Source: Streptomyces bauhiniae
GTDB lineage: Bacteria; Actinomycetota; Actinomycetes; Streptomycetales; Streptomycetaceae
Length of the DNA stretch: 64,000 nucleotides
Reading direction: 5' to 3'
NCBI RefSeq assembly: GCF_004784475.1
Contig: NZ_SRRT01000011.1
Coordinates: 1-64,000, forward strand
In this document: piece after piece, positions 54,797-62,296 of the stretch
Numbering within the stretch: the stretch's first letter is position 1
Layout of the letters: each line of letters opens with the position of its first letter
Program-made: the position numbers and the translations under genes
Notes under the pieces: model-generated
What the model saw: the letters and a program-made list of their open reading frames with translations, nothing else
What the model was told of the DNA's origin: nothing
Databases searched by the model: none

Positions 54797-55160
54797 CGCC
54801 GTCAGCGGTCCCTTCCGCCCGGCCGCGGAGGTCCCCCACTCCGCGCGGGCACGTAGGCCAGTACTGCACGCATCCTCGCACCTGTCGTGGCCCTCCCGCC
54901 CGCCTCCCGGTACGAAGTGATCTTGATTGGTCAGCTCTGCCCCCAAAAGTGCCTGACCGGTAACGCGGCGGCGATCACTTGAGATCGGTCACGCACCTCG
55001 ATGGGCAACCGGTGGACCCGAGGTGAGCGTCTTTCCTCCGAACATGGACCGGATGCCGCGCGTATCACTCAGGGAGCGGCTTCGGGACGGGCCACTACAG
55101 TGGTCGGAACGCCGGAACACCCGGCGGAGATCAGCGAACAAGCAGCAGGGAGCGCGTGAC
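54797..55160. other. 364-bp divergent region between FHA-FtsK-like gene and pkaA
   Basis: No gene is visible. It contains nested inverted repeats at 54915-54980 and a -10-like TACAGT at 55096-55101 that could start pkaA transcription about 54 bases before the GTG. Confidence 0.55.
54915..54980. repeat. nested inverted repeats
   Basis: Outer arms AAGTGATC (54915-54922) and GATCACTT (54973-54980) enclose inner arms GGTCAG (54929-54934) and CTGACC (54953-54958). Located in the divergent control region of the FHA-FtsK-like gene and pkaA. Confidence 0.6.
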
Positions 55161-56858
55161 GTGCGGCCAGTCGGCAGCAAGTACCTGCTCGAGGAGCCGC
55201 TCGGACGCGGCGCCACGGGCACCGTCTGGCGCGCCCGCCAGAGGGAGACGGCGGGCGCCGAGGCGGCCGTGGCGGGCCAGCCCGGCGAGACGGTCGCCAT
55301 CAAGGTCCTGAAAGAGGAGCTGGCCAGCGATCCGGACATCGTGATGCGCTTCCTGCGCGAGCGCTCCGTCCTGCTCCGGCTCACCCACCCCAACATCGTC
55401 CGGGTCCGCGACCTGGTCGTCGAGGGTGATCTGCTGGCGCTCGTCATGGACCTCGTCGACGGTCCCGACCTGCACCGCTACCTGCGTGAGAACGGCACCT
55501 TCTCGCCGGTCGCCGCCTCCCTGCTCACCGCGCAGGTCGCCGACGCGCTCGCCGCCAGCCACGCCGACGGCGTCGTCCACCGCGACCTGAAGCCCGCCAA
55601 CGTGCTGCTGCGCCAGTACGACGGCCAGATGTACCCGATGCTGACCGACTTCGGCATCGCCCGGCTGGCCGACTCACCCGGCCTGACCCGCACCCACGAG
55701 TTCGTCGGCACCCCGGCCTACGTCGCCCCGGAGTCCGCCGAGGGCCGCCCGCAGACCTCCGCCGTCGACGTCTACGGCGCCGGCATCCTGCTGTACGAGC
55801 TGGTCACCGGGCGTCCGCCGTACTCCGGCGCCACCGCCCTGGAGGTGCTGCACCAGCACCTCAGCGCCGAGCCGCGCCGCCCCTCCACCGTCCCGGACCC
55901 GCTGTGGACGGTGATAGAGCGCTGCCTGCGCAAGAACCCCGAGGAACGGCCCAGCGCCGAGAACCTCGCCCGCGCCCTGCGCGTGGTCGCCGAGGGCGTC
56001 GGGGTGCACGCCAACCCGGCGCAGATCGCCGCCGCCGAGGGTGTCGCCGCGCTCCTCGCGCCCGACCCCGCCCCGGCCCCTGTGCCGGACGTGCCCGGCG
56101 CCTCCGATGCCACGCAGGTACTGCCCCCGAACACCGCCCAGGCGGCCTACGACCCCAACGCGGCCACCAGCTTCCTGCCGCACACCGCCGGTACGCAGGG
56201 CGCCGCCGACCCGACCACCGTCCTCCCCAGCACCGGAGCGGCCGACCCCACCACGGTCATGCCCCCGATGCCGCAGGGCCGGCCGGGCCAGTACGACCCG
56301 CAGGACCCCTACGGGCAGAACCAGCAGAACCAGCAGAACGCCCAGAACCCGGACCAGCCGCACCCCTGGCAGACCCAGCTCCGCGCGGCCCGCGACCGCA
56401 ACGAGCAGACGCAGGTGCAGTACCTCGACCCCGACGAGGACCCGCTGCGCCGCCGCCCCCAGCGGCAGGCCGCCCGCCCGCAGCACCAGCCCCAGCAGCC
56501 CCGCCAGCAGCAGCCGCAGCAGCGTCCGGCGCCCCGGCGCTCGACCCCGCAGCCGCAGCAGTACGCCCCGCCGCCGCAGCCCCAGCGGTACGCGCCTGAG
56601 CCGCAGCGGCCCGCGCGCGAGCCCCGGCCGCCCCGGCAGCGCAGCGCCAACCCGATGAAGATCCCCGGTCTGGGCTGCCTCAAGGGGTGCCTCTTCACGC
56701 TTCTCATCCTGGTCGTGGCGAGCTGGCTGATCTGGGAGCTGACCCCGCTGCACACCTGGGTCGGCCAGGGCAAGGGCTACTGGGACCAGCTCAGCGACTG
56801 GGCCGGCTCCATCTCCGACTGGTTCAAGAACCTGGACAGTTCCTCCGGCGGCAACTGA
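55161..56858 (+). CDS. pkaA: membrane Ser/Thr protein kinase PkaA
   Basis: 565 residues from GTG 55161, with AGGGAG eight bases before it. Pkn2-type kinase domain: glycine loop GRGATG (about 15-20), catalytic Lys in TVAIKVL, HRDLKPANVLL near 139, TDFGIARL near 160, GTPAYVAPE. A long Pro/Gln/Arg-rich linker (about 300-500) precedes one membrane helix (about 508-528) and a short outer tail with no PASTA repeat. The pair with pkaB matches S. coelicolor pkaA/pkaB. An insertion of about 15 residues (ETAGAEAAVAGQP) lies between the glycine loop and the Lys strand. Confidence 0.92.
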   Translation: MRPVGSKYLLEEPLGRGATGTVWRARQRETAGAEAAVAGQPGETVAIKVLKEELASDPDIVMRFLRERSVLLRLTHPNIVRVRDLVVEGDLLALVMDLVDGPDLHRYLRENGTFSPVAASLLTAQVADALAASHADGVVHRDLKPANVLLRQYDGQMYPMLTDFGIARLADSPGLTRTHEFVGTPAYVAPESAEGRPQTSAVDVYGAGILLYELVTGRPPYSGATALEVLHQHLSAEPRRPSTVPDPLWTVIERCLRKNPEERPSAENLARALRVVAEGVGVHANPAQIAAAEGVAALLAPDPAPAPVPDVPGASDATQVLPPNTAQAAYDPNAATSFLPHTAGTQGAADPTTVLPSTGAADPTTVMPPMPQGRPGQYDPQDPYGQNQQNQQNAQNPDQPHPWQTQLRAARDRNEQTQVQYLDPDEDPLRRRPQRQAARPQHQPQQPRQQQPQQRPAPRRSTPQPQQYAPPPQPQRYAPEPQRPAREPRPPRQRSANPMKIPGLGCLKGCLFTLLILVVASWLIWELTPLHTWVGQGKGYWDQLSDWAGSISDWFKNLDSSSGGN

Positions 56859-56990
56859 ACTGCCGCTCGCGGGGCCGGTTCTGGGGACTTGTCGACACCC
56901 AGCGGGTGATTTCCGGCTCCGCGGTGAAGGTGGCCCCCACGGGCGCGTAGTTTTGTCGACCGGGGCAACACGCGTCTGGTGGGAGCAGTC

Positions 56991-58205
56991 TTGGCACGGA
57001 AGATCGGCAGCCGGTACACCGCCAACCAGATCCTGGGGCGGGGCAGCGCCGGGACGGTGTGGCTGGGCGAGGGACCGGACGGGCCCGTCGCCATCAAGAT
57101 GCTGCGCGAGGACCTCGCCTCCGACCAGGAGCTGGTCGGCCGCTTCGTGCAGGAGCGGACCGCGCTGCTGGGGCTTGAGCACCCGCACATCGTGACCGTG
57201 CGGGACCTCGTGGTCGACGGCAACGACCTCGCCCTCGTCATGGACATCGTGCGCGGCACCGATCTGCGTACGCGGCTGGACCGCGAGCGCCGGCTCGCGC
57301 CCGAGGCGGCGGTGGCGATCGTCGCGGACGTCGCGGACGGGCTCGCCGCGGCGCACGCGGCCGGGGTCGTCCACCGGGACGTCAAGCCCGAGAACATCCT
57401 CCTCGACATGCGCGGCCCGCTCGGGCCCGGCGGCGCCCACCCGGCACTGCTCACCGACTTCGGGGTGGCCAAGCTCATCGACTCGCCCCGGCGCACGCGG
57501 GCGACGAAGATCATCGGTACGCCCGACTACCTCGCCCCCGAGATCGTCGAGGGCCTGCCGCCGCGTGCGGCCGTCGACATCTACGCCCTCGCGACGGTCC
57601 TGTACGAGTTGCTCGCCGGCTTCACGCCCTTCGGCGGCGGCCACCCCGGTGCGGTGCTGCGGCGGCACGTCACCGAGACCGTCGTCCCGCTGCCCGGCAT
57701 CCCCGAGGAGCTGTGGCAGCTCATCGTCCAGTGCCTCGCCAAGGGTCCCGCCTCCCGGCTCCGCGCCTCCGAACTCGCCGCCCGGCTGCGTGAACAGCTC
57801 CCCACCCTCGCGGGCATCCCCCCACTGGAGGTCGACGAGCCCGACCCCGAGGCCGCCCCGGAGGAACCCCCCGCCCCCCTCCCCTCCGGCGAACCCGCCC
57901 GCCGCCGAGGCGCCGTCTCCCTCGTCCCCGGCCCCAAGCCCGACTCCAACCGCGACACCCACACCTCCATGCGAGTCCCGGCCCCCGACGAACTCGCCGG
58001 CGGCGCCCACGGAACGGCTCGCGCCCCGCGCACCCCCGGCGCCCCCCGCCCCGGCTCAGCCCGCCACCGAGCCGCGGCCCGCCGCCGAAAACTCACCCTG
58101 ACCATCGCAGGCACCCTCCTCCTGGCAGCAGTCGGCTATGGTCTGTGGACCACCTCCACCAACGACACCCCACCCCAGGAAACCCAGACCACGTCGACCC
58201 CCTGA
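56991..58205 (+). CDS. pkaB: membrane Ser/Thr protein kinase PkaB
   Basis: 404 residues from TTG 56991 (then ARKIGSRYT). GGGAG lies five bases before the TTG; a GTG at 56979 would add four residues but has no ribosome site. Kinase motifs: GRGSAG (16-21), Lys36, HRDVKPENILL (128-138), DFG (156-158), GTPDYLAPE. A Pro/Glu-rich linker is followed by one membrane helix near the C-terminus (about 370-388) and a very short outer end, so no sensor domain. 132 bases after pkaA; TAGTTT near 56949 could be its own -10. Confidence 0.92.
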   Translation: MARKIGSRYTANQILGRGSAGTVWLGEGPDGPVAIKMLREDLASDQELVGRFVQERTALLGLEHPHIVTVRDLVVDGNDLALVMDIVRGTDLRTRLDRERRLAPEAAVAIVADVADGLAAAHAAGVVHRDVKPENILLDMRGPLGPGGAHPALLTDFGVAKLIDSPRRTRATKIIGTPDYLAPEIVEGLPPRAAVDIYALATVLYELLAGFTPFGGGHPGAVLRRHVTETVVPLPGIPEELWQLIVQCLAKGPASRLRASELAARLREQLPTLAGIPPLEVDEPDPEAAPEEPPAPLPSGEPARRRGAVSLVPGPKPDSNRDTHTSMRVPAPDELAGGAHGTARAPRTPGAPRPGSARHRAAARRRKLTLTIAGTLLLAAVGYGLWTTSTNDTPPQETQTTSTP

Positions 58206-58233
58206 CCCCCTGGGGCTCCGCCCCAGACCCCGC

Positions 58234-58570
58234 TTTCCCACCCGCCCACCCACCCGTCTCGGTTGGCGGAGAGGCGAGGCACGGAGGTGGGCGGGCGAGG
58301 GGGTTTCCGGCGAGCGCCGGGGCCAACGTCCGCGGACCACGCGCCCCCGGCACGGGTTTCCCACCCGCCCACCCGTCTCGGTTGGCGAAGAGGCGAGGCA
58401 CAGAAGGGGTGGGCGAGGGTTGCCGGTGAGGGCTGGGGCCGGTGTCCGAGGACCGCACACTCCTGGCAGCGGTGTTACCCACGCGCCCGTCTCGGTGGGC
58501 AGTGCGGTGAGACCGTGAAGGGGGACGCGGGCGAGTGGGCGGCCGTGAGTGCCGGGGCCATGCAGCCCAG
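58234..58570 (+). repeat. imperfect ~120-bp tandem repeat, about 2.7 copies
   Basis: Units begin near 58234, 58357 and 58475 with the shared core ACCCGTCTCGGTTGGCG (third copy CGCCCGTCTCGGTGGGC), followed by GAGGCGAGGCAC, GGGCGAGGG, and GCCGGGGCC or GCTGGGGCC. The first two copies match well; the third is degenerate. Confidence 0.82.
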
Positions 58571-58582
58571 GTCAGGCATATT

Positions 58583-58650
58583 CAGCCCGTCCGGCGTTTG
58601 AGGACGAGGCCCCTTCGGGCCGACAGCGGGGGTCCGGGGGCGGCAGCCCC
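58583..58650 (+). repeat. Streptomyces intergenic repeat element
   Basis: It begins CAGCCCGTCCGGCGTTTGAG and ends GGGGGCGGCAGCCCC. I recall this sequence as a very common intergenic repeat in Streptomyces genomes, often after genes. A piece related to its end lies in inverted orientation at 58211-58233, so the two flank the tandem repeat. Confidence 0.75.
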
Positions 58651-58736
58651 TGGTACGCCGGGAGCAACACCCCGCAGGCCGGTGGTACCGACCGCCGGGG
58701 ACCGACCCCGCCCGGCGGAGCCGTTACGCTGGGGGC

Positions 58737-59843
58737 GTGGCAGTCGTCGATGTATCCGAAGAGCTGAAGTCCCTCTCCTCGACCATGGAGTCGATCGAGG
58801 CCGTCCTGGACCTCGACAAGCTGAGGGCAGACATCGCCGTGCTCGAGGAGCAGGCGGCCGCGCCGTCCCTCTGGGACAACCCGGACGAGGCGCAGAAGAT
58901 CACCAGCAAGCTCTCCCACCTCCAGGCCGAGGTCAGGAAGGCCGAGGGGCTCCGCGGCCGGATCGACGATCTCGCCGTCCTCTTCGAGATGGCCGAGGAG
59001 GAGGACGACCCGGACACCCTCGCCGAGGCCGAGTCCGAGCTGGTCGCGGTGAAGAAGGCGCTGGACGAGATGGAGGTCCGTACCCTCCTCTCCGGCGAGT
59101 ACGACTCCCGCGAGGCGCTGGTCAACATCCGCGCCGAGGCGGGCGGCGTCGACGCCGCCGACTTCGCCGAGCAGCTCCAGCGCATGTACCTCCGCTGGGC
59201 CGAGCGGCACGGCTACAAGACGGAGATCTACGAGACGTCGTACGCCGAGGAGGCCGGCATCAAGTCGACCACCTTCGCCGTGCAGATCCCGTACGCGTAC
59301 GGGACGCTCTCCGTCGAGCAGGGCACGCACCGCCTGGTGCGCATCTCGCCGTTCGACAACCAGGGCCGCCGCCAGACCTCCTTCGCGGGCGTCGAGGTGC
59401 TCCCGGTGGTGGAGCAGACCGACCACGTCGAGATCGACGAGTCGGACCTGCGCATCGACGTGTACCGCTCCTCCGGCCCCGGCGGCCAGGGCGTGAACAC
59501 GACGGACTCCGCGGTCCGCCTGACCCACCTCCCCACCGGCATCGTGGTCTCCTGCCAGAACGAGCGCTCGCAGATCCAGAACAAGGCCACGGCGATGAAC
59601 GTCCTCCAGGCCAAGCTGCTGGAGCGCCAGCGCCAGGAGGAGCGCGCCAAGATGGACGCCCTCAAGGGCGACGGCGGCAGCTCGTGGGGCAACCAGATGC
59701 GGTCGTACGTGCTGCACCCGTACCAGATGGTCAAGGACCTGCGCACCGAGTTCGAGGTCGGCAACCCGCAGTCCGTGCTCGACGGTGAGATCGACGGCTT
59801 CCTGGAGGCCGGAATTCGCTGGCGCAAGCAGCAGGAGAAGTAA
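58737..59843 (+). CDS. prfB: peptide chain release factor 2
   Basis: 368 residues. The stop-codon motif SPF (204-206, in RISPFDNQGRRQTSFA) marks RF2 (UGA/UAA), and the GGQ motif is at 249-251 (SSGPGGQGVNTTDSA). The frame is continuous: there is no in-frame UGA near codon 26, so the autoregulatory +1 frameshift of E. coli prfB is absent. GTG start at 58737 stands six bases after TACGCT (58725-58730), so a leaderless mRNA is likely. An intrinsic terminator follows. Confidence 0.97.
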   Translation: MAVVDVSEELKSLSSTMESIEAVLDLDKLRADIAVLEEQAAAPSLWDNPDEAQKITSKLSHLQAEVRKAEGLRGRIDDLAVLFEMAEEEDDPDTLAEAESELVAVKKALDEMEVRTLLSGEYDSREALVNIRAEAGGVDAADFAEQLQRMYLRWAERHGYKTEIYETSYAEEAGIKSTTFAVQIPYAYGTLSVEQGTHRLVRISPFDNQGRRQTSFAGVEVLPVVEQTDHVEIDESDLRIDVYRSSGPGGQGVNTTDSAVRLTHLPTGIVVSCQNERSQIQNKATAMNVLQAKLLERQRQEERAKMDALKGDGGSSWGNQMRSYVLHPYQMVKDLRTEFEVGNPQSVLDGEIDGFLEAGIRWRKQQEK

Positions 59844-59867
59844 GTTTGTCGACATGACAACCTCTCG

Positions 59868-59899
59868 CAACTGCCGTCCGATGGGCGGCAGTTGTTTTA
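59868..59899 (+). terminator. prfB intrinsic terminator
   Basis: CAACTGCCG (59868-59876) pairs with CGGCAGTTG (59886-59894) around a 9-base loop and is followed by TTTTA. Confidence 0.9.
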
Positions 59900-60017
59900 T
59901 GTGTGGGGTTTAGGTCACAGTCACATCAACCAACTCCCGCCAAACGCACCCCCCATGGGACATTGCGCCCGCAACGCCCTTGACGTTGCTTAAAAAAATG
60001 GGAAAGGTGAAGCGCGG

Positions 60018-60119
60018 CATGCGTATCCGTGGGGCGCATGTGAACCGGGGGAACGGGAGAGTGCCAGGTGCCGGCCGAGAGCCGGTACCGGTGTCGTCAG
60101 CTACCTCCGTCGAGCACGG
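60018..60119 (+). promoter_or_regulatory. structured mRNA leader of the sortase-anchored protein gene
   Basis: Two hairpins are visible: CATGCG/CGCATG (60018-60040, 11-base loop) and a 9-bp stem GGTGCCGGC/GCCGGTACC with loop CGAGA (60067-60089, one G-U pair). Between them lies GAACCGGGGGAACGGG, and after them GTCAGCTACCTCCGTCGAGC (60096 onward). The last stretch resembles the conserved 3' part of the c-di-AMP (ydaO) riboswitch as I remember it (GUCAGCUAACCUCGU). This is a resemblance, not a proven member. Confidence 0.4.
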
Positions 60120-60170
60120 CCCGCCCCATGCGCAGCCACATCGACAACAGCTACTGGGGGTAGCAGCCAT

Positions 60171-61049
60171 ATGACGAAGAAGACGCGCGTCCGCGTCGCA
60201 CGCATAGCCGCCGGCGCCGTGATGGCCGCCGGCGCCTCGCTGATGGTGGCCGGCGTGGCCTCCGCCGACCCGGGCCCCGAGCCCGACCCGACCTGTGGCG
60301 TCCTCGTCACCTGCACCGACCCGGACCCCGGCACGGACGGCGGCACCTCCGAGGGCGGCAGCGAGGGTACGACCGGCGGGGACACCACCGGCGGCGACAC
60401 CACCGGTGGTGACACGACCGGTGGTGACACGACCGGCGGCTCCGAGGGCGGCGACGTCAGCATCGGCGGGGTCATCGGCGGCGTGATCGGCGGCGGCGAC
60501 TCCGGTGGCGACACCACGGGCGGCGACACCACGGGTGGTGACACGACCGGGGGCAACACCACGGGCGGTGACACCACCGGCGGCAACACCACGGGTGGCG
60601 ACACCACCGGCGGCTCCACCACGACCGGCGGCGGCGACACCACGGGCGGCTCGACCACCACCGGTGGCGGCTCCACGACCGGTGGCGGCTCCACGGGCGG
60701 CTCCACCACGGGCGGCGGCTCCACGGGCGGCGACCAGTCCACCGGCGGCACCTCCGGCGGTTCCGCCACCGGCGGCAGCTCCACCACGGGCGGCAGCGAC
60801 ACCACCGGCGGTACCACCCCCGACGGTGGCAACGACAACGTCTCCCAGGAGGAGGGCACCTCCGCCCTCACCGACACCGGCTCGGACACCACCGCGCAGC
60901 AGAACGGGAACGGCAAGCAGCTCGCCGAGACCGGTGCGGGCGAGACCACGTTCCTGCTGGCCGGCGCCGCGACGATGATCGCGGGCGGCGTCGCCTTCCG
61001 CGTCCTGCCGCGCCTGGCGGGCAACCGCGGCGGCGGCACGGCCGCCTGA
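60171..61049 (+). CDS. sortase-anchored cell-wall protein with GGDTT repeats
   Basis: 292 residues. Signal peptide (about 1-32, cleavage likely after ASA), a Pro/Cys-containing start (DPTCGVLVTCTDPDP), then ~170 residues of low-complexity GGDTT, GGSTT and GGNTT repeats, a short Gln/Asp/Asn-rich stretch, and the C-terminal sorting signal LAETG (251-255) with a hydrophobic helix and a basic tail. LAXTG is the motif of class E sortases of actinobacteria, so the protein is probably fixed to peptidoglycan with the repeats as a spacer or stalk. No enzyme domain. Start ATG 60171, GGGGG 12 bases before. Long structured leader upstream. Confidence 0.88.
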   Translation: MTKKTRVRVARIAAGAVMAAGASLMVAGVASADPGPEPDPTCGVLVTCTDPDPGTDGGTSEGGSEGTTGGDTTGGDTTGGDTTGGDTTGGSEGGDVSIGGVIGGVIGGGDSGGDTTGGDTTGGDTTGGNTTGGDTTGGNTTGGDTTGGSTTTGGGDTTGGSTTTGGGSTTGGGSTGGSTTGGGSTGGDQSTGGTSGGSATGGSSTTGGSDTTGGTTPDGGNDNVSQEEGTSALTDTGSDTTAQQNGNGKQLAETGAGETTFLLAGAATMIAGGVAFRVLPRLAGNRGGGTAA

Positions 61050-61090
61050 GGGTAGCCGAAACGTCACTCCGCGCAACCCGGGCGGAGAAA

Positions 61091-61126
61091 GGGAAGGGCC
61101 CGGAGCACCCGCTCCGGGCCCTTCCC
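61091..61126. terminator. strong bidirectional terminator
   Basis: A perfect 16-bp stem GGGAAGGGCCCGGAGC with GCTCCGGGCCCTTCCC encloses the loop ACCC. It lies between the convergent sortase-anchored protein gene and the small zinc-ribbon gene. Confidence 0.92.
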
Positions 61127-61142
61127 CGTGCTTGAAGGAGAC

Positions 61143-61337
61143 CTAGACGGTCTGGTGCGCCAGCAGCGCCGTCAGCGCGATCAGCACCACCAGCAGCGCG
61201 ACCAGCGCCGCCGGGCTCACCCCGCCCAGGAACCCCGCCTGCTGCTGGAGCCGCTCACGGCTCGCCCGGCACACCGGGCAGCGGCCCTCGCTCACGGGGG
61301 CCGCGCAGTTCGCGCACACCAACCGGTCGTACGTCAT
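61143..61337 (-). CDS. small zinc-ribbon single-pass membrane protein
   Basis: 64 residues from ATG 61337, with GAGGAGGG about eight bases before. An N-terminal four-cysteine zinc ribbon (CANC and CPVC, residues about 8-23) is followed by ~15 residues and one C-terminal membrane helix (ALVALLVVLIALTALLAH). The short length, good ribosome site and clean cysteine spacing support a real gene. It may be tail-anchored with the ribbon in the cytosol. Divergent from ftsE; function unknown. Confidence 0.8.
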   Translation of the reverse strand: MTYDRLVCANCAAPVSEGRCPVCRASRERLQQQAGFLGGVSPAALVALLVVLIALTALLAHQTV

Positions 61338-61583
61338 GCGCTCGCCCTCCTCGTGCCAGGCCCTCAACCCCGTACAACGCCGACGGGAACGAGAACGTTC
61401 CCCCTCCACTCTGCCAGGTTCCCCCCGAAAGAGCGCGGGCGCTCGGGAAAGCGGGGAGAGCCGCCCGTAGAACCGCCCGTACAAAAACGCACAAGTCTCT
61501 CCCAACGCGACCGGGCCCTGCGTAGGCACTCCCGGTTCGCGTATGGTCACGCTCATCATCCCCCGGCGACCCGTGGTGCATCC

Positions 61584-62273
61584 GTGATCCGATTCGACAG
61601 TGTCTCCAAGGTCTACCCCAAGCAGACCCGCCCCGCCCTCAGGGAGGTGTCCCTGGAAGTGGAGAAGGGCGAGTTCGTCTTCCTCGTGGGGTCGTCCGGC
61701 TCCGGCAAGTCGACCTTCCTCCGGCTCGTCCTCCGCGAGGAGCGGTGCAGCCACGGCCAGGTGCACGTCCTCGGCAAGGACCTCGCCCGGCTGTCCAACT
61801 GGAAGGTGCCGCAGATGCGCCGCCAGCTCGGGACGGTCTTCCAGGACTTCCGCCTGCTGCCCAACAAGACGGTCGCGGAGAACGTGGCCTTCGCGCAGGA
61901 GGTCATCGGCAAGTCCCGCGGCGAGATCCGCAAGTCCGTGCCCCAGGTGCTCGACCTCGTCGGGCTCGGCGGCAAGGAGGACCGCATGCCGGGCGAGTTG
62001 TCCGGCGGTGAGCAGCAACGCGTCGCCATCGCGCGGGCGTTCGTCAACCGGCCCAAGCTGCTGATCGCGGATGAGCCCACCGGCAACCTCGACCCGCAGA
62101 CCTCCGTCGGCATCATGAAGCTGCTCGACCGCATCAACCGGACGGGCACCACCGTCATCATGGCGACGCACGACCAGAACATCGTGGACCAGATGCGCAA
62201 GCGCGTCATCGAGCTGGAGAAGGGCCGCCTCGTACGCGACCAGGCCCGCGGCGTCTACGGCTACCAGCACTAA
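61584..62273 (+). CDS. ftsE: cell division ATP-binding protein FtsE
   Basis: 229 residues. Walker A VGSSGSGKSTFLRL (about 36-49), Q-loop FQDFRLLPNKTVAENVAF, signature LSGGEQQRVAIARAF and Walker B LLIADEPTGNLD. With FtsX it transmits ATP-driven changes to wall hydrolases outside the membrane at division sites. GTG start at 61584 begins the conserved IRFDSVSKVYPKQTRPAL; no Shine-Dalgarno is visible, and TATGGT at 61543-61548 suggests a leader of about 30 bases. ftsX follows after 23 bases. Confidence 0.97.
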   Translation: MIRFDSVSKVYPKQTRPALREVSLEVEKGEFVFLVGSSGSGKSTFLRLVLREERCSHGQVHVLGKDLARLSNWKVPQMRRQLGTVFQDFRLLPNKTVAENVAFAQEVIGKSRGEIRKSVPQVLDLVGLGGKEDRMPGELSGGEQQRVAIARAFVNRPKLLIADEPTGNLDPQTSVGIMKLLDRINRTGTTVIMATHDQNIVDQMRKRVIELEKGRLVRDQARGVYGYQH

Positions 62274-62296
62274 GCGGAAAGGCTCGACCAGACGCC

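Larger units (their letters stand above)
58206..58736 (+). other. 531-bp intergenic region rich in repeats
   Basis: No coding sequence is credible. After a small hairpin TGGGGC-TCC-GCCCCA (58211-58225, probable pkaB terminator) come a ~120-bp imperfect tandem repeat (58234-58570), a common Streptomyces intergenic element (58583-58650), and the prfB promoter. Confidence 0.75.
59844..60170 (+). other. 327-bp region between prfB and the sortase-anchored protein gene
   Basis: It holds the prfB terminator (59868-59899), a TTGACG -35-like box near 59980 with an A-run (TTAAAAAAATGGG) behind it, and then a structured leader (60018-60119). No gene is seen. Confidence 0.65.

Noticed and set aside
56979..56990. 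GTG start for PkaB four codons upstream
   Set aside because: It has no ribosome site, whereas GGGAG stands five bases before the TTG at 56991.
58211..58736. Several 70-130-codon frames in the pkaB-prfB interval
   Set aside because: They lie in imperfect tandem repeats that shift frame between copies, and their products are Pro/Arg/Gly-rich without family features.
60370..60830. Regular ~15-base repeats that might suggest a CRISPR-like array
   Set aside because: They are in-frame codons for GGDTT-type repeats of a secreted protein; there are no spacers.
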